Shown in pieces: positions 57,035 through 64,000 of a DNA stretch of 64,000 nt (positions are counted from its first letter, which is position 1; each line of letters starts with the position of its first letter). The stretch is taken from positions 1 to 64,000 of the forward strand of contig RWJK01000216.1 of NCBI GenBank assembly GCA_004335835.1, given 5' to 3'. Origin of the DNA: Scenedesmus sp. ARA3. Its lineage: Eukaryota > Chlorophyta > Chlorophyceae > Sphaeropleales > Scenedesmaceae. The notes under the pieces are model-generated. The model searched no databases and was not told the DNA's origin. It saw nothing but the letters and a program-made list of their open reading frames with translations. The position numbers were made by a program, and so were the translations under genes.

Positions 57035-58375
57035 TGCTGCCTGCTGGCGGCTTCGTAAGCTACCATGTTGATGAGATCAGGCTTTCAGGGCTTGTTGCGA
57101 AGGCACTTCTGTTACACTTCTGTTCACACTTGTGTCCACAGGCACGGCAGGAGTGGGGTTGGGGCTGCTCGCGAGTGCGGTGCTGAGCTATAGCTGCTGT
57201 AGCCTCAGCTGCCTGGCCATGCCGGCACAGTCACGTGGGCGAAGCGAGCGCTGGCGACACCACATTTACTCAAGCCCTGGGTTCAAAATGTGTTGGGGCC
57301 AGTGGCCACTGGGTGTACTGTTTGCACTGGTTCAGGGGGATTGGCCGTTTGCTGTCATGCATGCCACCATCTGATGGTATGGCACATATTTCCTGCATGC
57401 TAGTGCGCCGTGCTCTGGACATTATGTATAGCAGTTTGGGCAGGCGGCCTTCACACAAGATGCACATTGCATATGTAAAAACGACGAATGTAGATGTATG
57501 ACACCCCCGGGGCCAAGGACACAGTGGATTGTTTGGTTATACGACTGCCCAGATAAGCTGCTTGCAGCTGATGCGTGAAGTAACATGCAGCAGCCATGCT
57601 CTCAGGTGGTGCCTTGTGCCCATCACAAACCGAGCAGGCCCTAATCAGGGCTTTGCTGCAGGTTCTGCTGCAATGTGCCTGCAATGTGCCTGCAAAACAA
57701 GCATCCAACTGCTGCGTCGCATATGCAGCCAACTGCTCAGCGAAAACCATGCATCTCAAGGGAACAGTGTACACATCAGGTATGAAGTACAGATTCGCAA
57801 AAAGCTGATGTCTGAGGCACAGCACTACGGACGGTAGCGCACACAGAGTACGGCCACAACAGGCGTGCATGCAGCGCTAAACACGCACAGCTAGAATGCA
57901 CAACACAGCTGTACCACCAGCTGTGTGGCTACCATGCTGCTGCCAGACAAATGTGTCACAACACTAAGCACCGGTGAATATCAAGCCAAGCAAGCAACAC
58001 GCAGCACACCTTGCTAGCAGCACGCACAGGAGCGCAGCACAGCCCGCTGCACTTTCTCTCCATATGCAAATCACAGCAGATTGTCATATTGCTCAGGATG
58101 GCGCAATGATCGCCAGCGTTCAGCGCCAAACAGCCTCCGATCGAAACCGACAAGCTTGCTCCAGCTGCAACACTGAAAAGTGTGCACTGACTCCCTCCAG
58201 CTGTCTTCTGCCTGGCACTGGCAAGCCGCAGCTGCAACTGCAGCTGCTGCTGCAACTGCAGCTGCTGCTGCTACTGCAGCTGCTGCTGCTACTGCAGCTG
58301 CTGCCGCCTCAGCCTGTACTATGCCAGCCAGCTGAGTGCTGCTGCTGCTGTTCCTGCTGTCGAGGTGGGGAGCGT
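57035..58375. other. Region between converging ALKBH6 and COX7C-like genes
   Basis: This 1.3 kb holds the shared 3' flanks. CTG and ACTGCAGCTGCTG-type repeats lie at about 58230-58310, just beyond the COX7C-like gene. No further gene is supported. Confidence 0.55.
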
Positions 58376-59191
58376 TTAGCCGCTCAGCTTGCTCTGCTGC
58401 CACCACACTGCAAACAGGGGGATGCCCACGCCAGTGGTCATGATGCCGCCGATCCAGGCAGCCACCTTCCACCTACGGCCAGGCCACTGCAGTAGCAGCC
58501 ATGCAGGAGACAGCAGTACAAAGAAGGGCAGAAGAAGCTCAGCAGACATACAAGGCCTGGCTGTGGCTACTGGCAGCCCAAGAGAAAACGGTCAGCTAGT
58601 GTACTGTGCAGCAGCAGCTTGTGTCGACTAAGCGCTGCAGAAGGAGAGCGCCTGTGTACACACAAATAGTGCAACGCCTGGCCCCCATTGCAAGGTATGG
58701 TATTACGCAACACCTGCAGGCAACTGCTGCAAATGCACCGTCCTGATTGCAGAAAGTGTACATGCCACACCCAGGAGCAGCAGCAAGTGCTGCTGCTGCT
58801 GCTGCAGTGCTGGTGGCCTTGCTGCTGTGGCAAGCTGCTGCTACTGCACTGGATCTGTGCAGGTAACTAATGACGCTTCCAAAGAACTCACGTCCTGGAA
58901 GTTCAAGTAGTTTGGGCCGTGCTCATAATCCTGCAGGCACGACAAGCAACTCATCAGCTGCTGCGCTCAGCACTCCTCTAGCTTCCATCCAGACATCCTG
59001 ATTGCGTTAAAGGGCTTCAGATAAGTCGTTATGAAGACACTCGCTGCTCTAGACCAGCTGCACACCAGCTAGCTCGCAAAGGCAGCACTCACGTAGTGGT
59101 AGCGAGGAGCAGCACTGGTGCGGATGCTCCTGGCAAACTTTGGTGCCTCCCTCTGCACCTCGCGGGCGACTTGCCGCAGAGCAGCGGACAT
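58376..59191 (-). CDS. COX7C-like small mitochondrial inner-membrane protein
   Basis: Exons (minus): 59191-59093, 58930-58892, 58486-58376; all phase 0, 82 aa. The N-terminus (MSAALRQVAREVQREAPKFA) is amphipathic and rich in Arg, like a mitochondrial presequence. Then comes YHYDYEHGPNYLNFQDW, close to the YEEGPG-x-NLPF motif of cytochrome c oxidase subunit 7C. One hydrophobic helix follows (VAAWIGGIMTTGVGIPLFAVW), then a short charged end (QQSKLSG). Order, size and topology match COX7C (about 60-75 aa). If right, it sits in complex IV of the respiratory chain. Similarity outside the short motif is weak, so another small single-helix inner-membrane protein is possible. The middle exon is only 39 nt. 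Confidence 0.65.
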
Positions 59192-59592
59192 CCTGGCACG
59201 CTAGCGAGTCAGGCACTTCAGACGTGATCTGTGGCAAGAAGCTGGCAAAGCGCCTTAACACAAAGCAAACGCTGATGATCAGGCCCTTGGTGGTGCCGAA
59301 GAGTGTAGCAGCGGTCCTTTGCGTTGTCAGCACAATAACATAGGGTGGGGTTTGCGCCAGGGCACCGTCTTCGGGCTACCAGATGGCTTTCATGACATCT
59401 CAGTACCGTTTTAAAGCCACTCACGATGTGAAGGCCTTCCTGTAGACTGCGCAGCACGTGGTGACACAAGCTACCCAGAGGCAGGCCTGCTACACAAGCA
59501 GCACTGCTCTGTCTGCAGCGTTTTCCTCAAAAACCCTAGCAGGCATATCCCATACGACTTTAAAAACTTAAAACTTTCAAAAGAACAGCCCG
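59192..59592. other. Spacer upstream of the COX7C-like gene
   Basis: This 400 bp lies between the COX7C-like start and the HAD gene stop. It should contain the COX7C-like promoter and the HAD 3' UTR. No exon is seen. Confidence 0.55.
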
Positions 59593-62500
59593 TCAGCTGC
59601 ACTGATTTGGAGCTGCCTCTACAGCGCCCGCCAGCTGCTGCTGCTCCAGCTGCTGAAAGTGCTGCTGCACTGCATCCAGCATCTGCTCTGTGCCCCCGGT
59701 CCACTTCACATCAGCCACCACGAAGCGATCCGGGTGGGCGGCAACTGCTGCCTCCACAGAAGGCTGCAACAACAGACAGAGGCAGCGGCCGGAGCAGCAG
59801 CAGTGCAGATCAGGTTGGTTTGAAGAGGGCAGGCAGTAGCAACACACGCGCCACGCACTTGTGGAGGGTGCGGCAAATGCAGCATGTATTGCTGACTTAC
59901 GTTCAATAAGTGCACACGGTCAATGATACTGTCTCAGTGATGCCATGTGAGGGCCGAGTGGACATCCAAACAGCTCTGTGCAAACTCACCGCGCCAATGC
60001 TGGGCAGGAACACCTTTCCCACAGCTGCAGCCAGCTGCATTTGCTTGACCATCATGTGAGTGATACCATATGTCAGTGCCATCAGTCAGTGCTGCCGCAC
60101 CATTTGGATGACACTATACGGCAGGAGAAGGTCAGTGATACTTAAAACAGCTCTGTGCATGCTCACCGCGCCAATGCTGGGCAAGAACGCCTTGCCCACA
60201 ATCGCAGCCAGCTCCAGGTCATTGTCATCATCACACAGCAGCGCACAGCGGCCAGCAGGCACGCCAAACTTCTGCATCAGGTAAGCTGCTGCACCCTCCT
60301 TGCCACTTGCTTTGGGGTAGAAGTCAACCACACCCAGGTTGGTGCTGCTGGCAAGGCAGGCGGGCCGCGCTGCAACTGCGGCTGCCAGCTGCTCCTCTGA
60401 CTTGTTTGGCGTCTTGGTCAGCCTGTGACGACAAATCGGCCGAGGTGCACAAGCAGCAGCATATTAAGGCGTGTGTTGGCTTGGCGTGTGTTGACACAGC
60501 TTTTAAGGCATCCCTATGGCTGACCAGTACGCCAACCAAGTCGGATGAACAGCTGGCATGGAATCGCTGCCAATGTGTGCTCATGCTCCGCCTTCTTGCA
60601 GGGCAGGAAGGCTGAGTGTGACCATACATCGGCGGTCGTTTCATGCCAGCTGCTCGTCTGACTTGTTTGGCGCCTTCGTTAGCCTGTGAGATGCACGGGG
60701 CACGTCGCAATGATGAATATGTGCACACAGCAGCAAGCCAGCAAGCATGCAGTTGTGACAGGCGCCGGGCGCCTACTGGCATAACAGTGCGCAGCAGCCG
60801 CTACGGTAATGACAGTACAAGCGCTTGCACCTGCTGCCCAGAATGCGCTGACTTTCTCAAAAGTCAAGGGCCATGCCAGCAGCTGCAGCTGCAGCACCGC
60901 GGTGCCACGCACATGACCGCGAGCTGTAGCTGTTGGCACCTAGGCTCCACCTGCATAAAACTTGTTGAGGCTAGAACGCCCCCACCCTACACCAGCAGCT
61001 GCAGCTGTTGCTTTACCTGAAGGCGGGCTGTAGCTGTTGACGTCCAGGACCCTTCTGCATGCGTTCTCTTCTACCCTGTCATGCCCTGTTGGGCCCTCTG
61101 CCTGACACTGCCATCATACAACCCTCCCACCCCACCCCAAACCAGCAGCCGCAGCCGTAACCCCACCCAAGCCTCGGAGGTGCTGCAGCTATTGGAGTCG
61201 AGGCTCCCATCTGCACGCGCTTGATTCCACCCAATACCAACCCCACCCTATACCAGCAGCTGCTGTTGCTTTACTAAGCATTACGAAATCACCTGAAGGC
61301 GGTGCTGTAGCTGTTGGCGTCCAGGTTCCAGCCCTCCCGGTACAGCTGGCGGTACCAGTCCCACAGCGCACCCTGCGGCAGCAGCAGCAGCAGCAGCTGG
61401 AGTCTGCAATCCCTGCATGATGACGTCAATCAGATTCATAACTTGCTGCACACAGCAGGGACCCTCTGAAGGGTCCCAGCCTGTTGGCCGGGCTTGCACC
61501 AAGCTCATGAGCGTCACCCGAACATCATTCTTGAACATGCAGCACACTAATGCGCAAGCTGGGCCTAGCCTACAATGCATCGAGAGCAGCCGGCTTGTAA
61601 CACAGCGTGCTGCTGCCGCACCTTTCTGTCCAGTGGTGGCAGTGCGTCCTGGTCAGGCGGCCCAGCCACATCTGCCAGCTGCTGCCTCCACTGCAGGTCT
61701 TCCCGCAGCGGGCACACTGCAACAGCATTGCACACATGCGTGCACATATCAGCAGGCAATTTTGGTGACTGCTGCATGGGGAGCAGCACTGCAAGTGCTG
61801 CCAAGCGCTCCAAGTGCTGCCAGGCACTGCAAGGGGAGCAGTGCATGGCTGCGCATGGCTGCCTGCACAGGGACGCTGGAACTGCAATACAGTTATTAGT
61901 AACACTTCACAACGAGGAGGTTGCTGAACCTGAGCAGGCACAAACAATGTCTGCATCAATGTACTTTGATCGGCAGTGTGTTGCTGCTTGCTCACTTGTG
62001 AGGCCTGAAGGGTCAGGGTACCAGATGCGACCGCCTGCACCAGCAAGCGCAGCAAGCATGCTTCAGCTGAGCTTGCATACAGGTGGCGGATGTCCTGCTG
62101 CCTTGCATGCAAGTGCTTGGCTGTACCAAAGATAAGAGCGGTGCTTGCATCATTATGGCGTTGAGAAAGCGCTACCGTAAAACCATGTCCAACACCGCAC
62201 GTGCTTTGCCTCATGTACATGCAGCGCTGCTGCTAGCTGTGCCTACACGTCGTCTGCAGGGACCCTACCATTGACCACCAGAGATGCTGCATTTGCAGCT
62301 GAGCTGCTCACCGTTTTCTGCAATTATGGCGTCTGCTGCCGGCAGGTAGGGCAGCCTCTGCAGCACGGTTGATGTGCGTGCACCGGAGATGATGACCAGC
62401 GCTGCTCCTGCCTTGCGCAGCTGTGCTGCCTTTGCCAGGCTGGCCTGAGAGATGATGCCCTGTGGGATCCAACACACAAGCCATTCAGCACTTAGTGTTT

Positions 62501-63053
62501 GTTATTTTTTTGCCGTCCCAAGGGGCAACATTTTGTTTTGGCCTGAGAGGTGATGCCCTGCAGGATGCAGCACACCAATGATTTGACGCTTGCTGTTGCA
62601 TGCATGCATGCAAGCAAGCAGCTATGGTTACTCAAGGCAGTTGCAGCTTGTTGTGACACATTTCTGAGCAGATTTATGATGACAGTAGCATTACAGCTTG
62701 CATGCACTATGCAGCTGGTGTGCCTTGATATGTGTGAGGCGTGCAGGGTGTGCACCTGCTGCTGGGCACACAAGGCAGTGGCCAACTCACCAGCCTGCCA
62801 GTGCTAGACTGTGGCAGCATCAGAATGTCTCCGACAACCTGCATTCCAATGAGTCAATGAGCTATGTATACAAGCTGAGCTATGCTGCTGCTGCTTCTGC
62901 TTTTGCTGATGACGGTGATGATGTTGGGGCTGGGACCTGACAGTGCATTTCAACTGATCACACCTCCTGCAGCTGTGCTGGGTCATCCAGGTAGTGAACT
63001 AGCGTGCCATCTATGTCCGAAAAGCATATGTTTCGAAAAGAAGCGGATGACAT
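59593..63053 (-). CDS. HAD-superfamily phosphatase (Cof/sucrose-phosphatase type)
   Basis: Predicted phosphatase acting by an aspartyl-phosphate intermediate. Exons (minus): 63053-62964, 62838-62791, 62459-62312, 62034-61996, 61716-61622, 61372-61293, 60422-60167, 59763-59593; all phases agree, 308 aa. Motif I: ICFSDIDGTLVHY (both Asp present, residues about 10-16). Motif II: LVIISGARTSTVLQRLPYLP (Ser). Then IIAENGGRIWYPDPSG. The cap region carries WDWYRQLYREGWNLDANSYS. Motif III Lys: FYPKASGKEGAAAYLMQ. Motif IV: CDDDNDLELAAIVGKAF. The tail reads VVADVKWTGGTEQMLDAVQQ. The start (MSSASFRN) is the first ATG in frame, eleven residues before motif I. No clear targeting peptide. The natural substrate, probably a sugar phosphate, is not readable from the sequence. 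At least four exon edges have intronic copies. Confidence 0.9.
59985..60200 (-). repeat. Copy of HAD exon-7 end and donor
   Basis: GCTCACCGCGCCAATGCTGG and the following CA(A/G)GAACGCCTT(G/T)CCCACA occur at 60161-60200 (used) and about 59987-60025. The copy codes GKVFLPSIGA, then GTGAGT. Spacing is about 173 bp. Confidence 0.88.
60395..60690 (-). repeat. Copy of HAD exon-7 start and acceptor
   Basis: The acceptor CACAG plus codons LTK(T/A)PNKS(E/D)EQLA occurs at about 60390-60425 (used) and about 60645-60690. A weaker copy of the Ser-Asp-Glu-Gln part lies near 60535-60560. Spacing is about 260 bp. Confidence 0.8.
61000..61330 (-). repeat. Copies of HAD exon-6 end
   Basis: ACCTGAAGGCGG(T)GCTGTAGCTG followed by TTGGCGTCCAGG (true exon end at 61293) recurs at about 61015-61050. 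Weaker versions lie near 60920-60950 and 61170-61210. The intervening blocks share CACCC(T/A)ACACCAGCAGC(T). Confidence 0.75.
62440..62570 (-). repeat. Copy of HAD exon-3 acceptor
   Basis: GGCCTGAGAG(A/G)TGATGCCCTG occurs at about 62443-62463 (used) and 62540-62560. The copy has a good CTGCAG acceptor but loses the frame after GITSQA. Confidence 0.82.
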
Positions 63054-63461
63054 CGCGAGACAGGCAGGAAGAAGTTGTAGAACAAGGAGAACTTGGAGCC
63101 AGTGGGGTTGCAGCATTCAACTGTTCGCCAAACCCAGTGCAGCGTGGTGTGCACCTGCTAAAAGCACGATCCAATAGGTTTTGTTGTACGCTGAAGTCGT
63201 GTATTTCGGCGACTCATACTTCCTGCAGGTGGTAATGTGACACCTGGTTACACAGGGCTCAGGTGCTGCTTGGATGAACGAACTGCCGCACACTGAAACA
63301 ATTCGCCACCATCGTCACATCGTGTTGAACCAAAAAACGCAGCAATTGCTTGGTTCCATTCAAGCTGCTGCTCGGCTGCACTCAAACCCTTACTTGCAAC
63401 CAATTTAAACCCAGCTGCTGTGCGGGGCTTGAAACACTGCTGCTGTCTGCAGCAGAACGGT
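63054..63461. promoter_or_regulatory. Divergent promoter interval, HAD phosphatase / NCS1 permease
   Basis: The two predicted start codons lie 408 bp apart on opposite strands. Both promoters must lie here. No specific element recognised. Confidence 0.45.
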
Positions 63462-64000
63462 ATGATGCTGCAAACTCAATTATACGAGCAGCACAACGTG
63501 CTCAGCCCTAGGCTGCGTGCACACCCTCAGCGGCACTCTATCAGGCAGCAACAGCAGCACAGGACAGCAAAGCACCAGCACCAGCAGCAGTGCCACCAGA
63601 ATAGGTGCAGGCCGCCACGCAGCTTCTTGGACGATGCAATAGAAGCAGCACCTCCCTCGTCGCCTGATCCGTCACTGGTCAATGAAGGTGAACAAGCAAC
63701 GCAGCAGCTGGCACACAGCAGATGCGAAACCCTAGTCGCCCACCTGGCCTGTGTGCTGCGATCGTGCTGCCTAAGCACAAAACCCATGTGGTACCGCAGC
63801 ACCACTGTAGCTTTACACTATGTAGTGGAGCTGCAAGGGCCGTATGTGTGTGTTGTTGTACATGTGTGTGTCTGCAGACCTGCTGCCCACACCTGCCAGC
63901 AAGCGCACGTTTGCTGCCGCCGACTTTGCCGCGCTATGGGTGACGCTGGTCATCAGCATCACCACTTACTACCTGGCAGCAAGCCTGGTGGATATGGGTG
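63462..64000 (+). CDS. NCS1-family nucleobase/allantoin permease, 5' end only
   Basis: Partial gene cut off by the window end. Exon 1 is 63462-63687 and exon 2 starts at 63878 and runs past 64000; the phase closes (G then AC gives Asp). The first 70 residues are Gln/His/Arg-rich with few acidic residues (MMLQTQLYEQHNVLSPRLR), resembling a plastid transit peptide. The family core begins at SLVNEDLLPTPASKRTFAAA, followed by DFAALWVTLVISITTYYLAA and SLVDMG. This matches the N-terminal motif and first helices of NCS1 symporters (uracil, adenine, guanine or allantoin); the plant plastid member is PLUTO. Substrate and location are inferred from family and leader only. The start codon choice (first ATG of the open frame) is tentative. 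Confidence 0.83.
   Translation, partial: MMLQTQLYEQHNVLSPRLRAHPQRHSIRQQQQHRTAKHQHQQQCHQNRCRPPRSFLDDAIEAAPPSSPDPSLVNEGEQATQQLAHSRCETLVAHLACVLRSCCLSTKPMWYRSTTVALHYVVELQGPYVCVVVHVCVCRPAAHTCQQAHVCCRRLCRAMGDAGHQHHHLLPGSKPGGYG

Noticed and set aside
1..64000. tRNA, rRNA or bacterial operon features
   Set aside because: No T-loop/A-box pattern or rRNA core sequence caught my eye on either strand. Gene structure is clearly eukaryotic. A covariance-model scan (tRNAscan-SE, Infernal) would be needed to exclude small RNAs.

Overview
This is 64 kb of nuclear DNA from a green alga. The genes are dense and intron-rich, with GT-AG introns (mostly GTGAG at the donor and TGCAG at the acceptor). CTG/CAG triplet runs are very common in introns and exons. 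The protein set (PHO4-type phosphate transporter, LOV photoreceptor, plastid-type NCS1 permease, COX7C-like subunit) fits a core chlorophyte. A Sphaeropleales/Scenedesmaceae relative is a guess from base composition and repeat style, not something the sequence proves. All gene models were built by hand from reading frame, splice consensus and family knowledge, with no transcripts. Exon ends are therefore predictions, although the reading frame closes across almost every junction listed.

Layout, left to right: PHO4/PTB-family phosphate transporter (+, 692-7520); convergent GPI-transamidase subunit PIG-S (-, 10105-13279); divergent from it, a two-LOV-domain protein without a kinase (+, 14280-18397); secreted subtilisin-like protease (+, 20703-25906) with one apparent base missing in its oxyanion-hole exon; small EF-hand protein (-, 26993-27847); four tandem paralogues of an unrecognised family (-, 31308-47386), here called YPHG-A to YPHG-D; ribosome-biogenesis factor NOC3 (-, 47751-54098); divergent from it, AlkB-like dioxygenase ALKBH6 (+, 54415-57034); COX7C-like small mitochondrial protein (-, 58376-59191); HAD-family phosphatase (-, 59593-63053); and, divergent from that, the 5' end of an NCS1 nucleobase permease (+, 63462 to beyond the window).

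Two observations stand out. First, the YPHG genes form a head-to-tail cluster of four diverged copies. They share six exons, identical intron phases (0,1,2,0,0) and a set of conserved motifs that I cannot assign to any family. Second, most multi-exon genes here carry 'exon echoes'. These are partial, diverged copies of an exon edge, including its splice donor or acceptor, lying about 70-260 bp away in the neighbouring intron, sometimes three or four in a row. I count about twenty cases.

The gaps hold palindromes, foldback elements, a 285-bp element with terminal inverted repeats, and minisatellites. I saw no tRNA, rRNA or CRISPR array. There is no operon-type organisation; three gene pairs share a short divergent promoter interval (PIG-S/LOV, NOC3/ALKBH6, HAD/NCS1).
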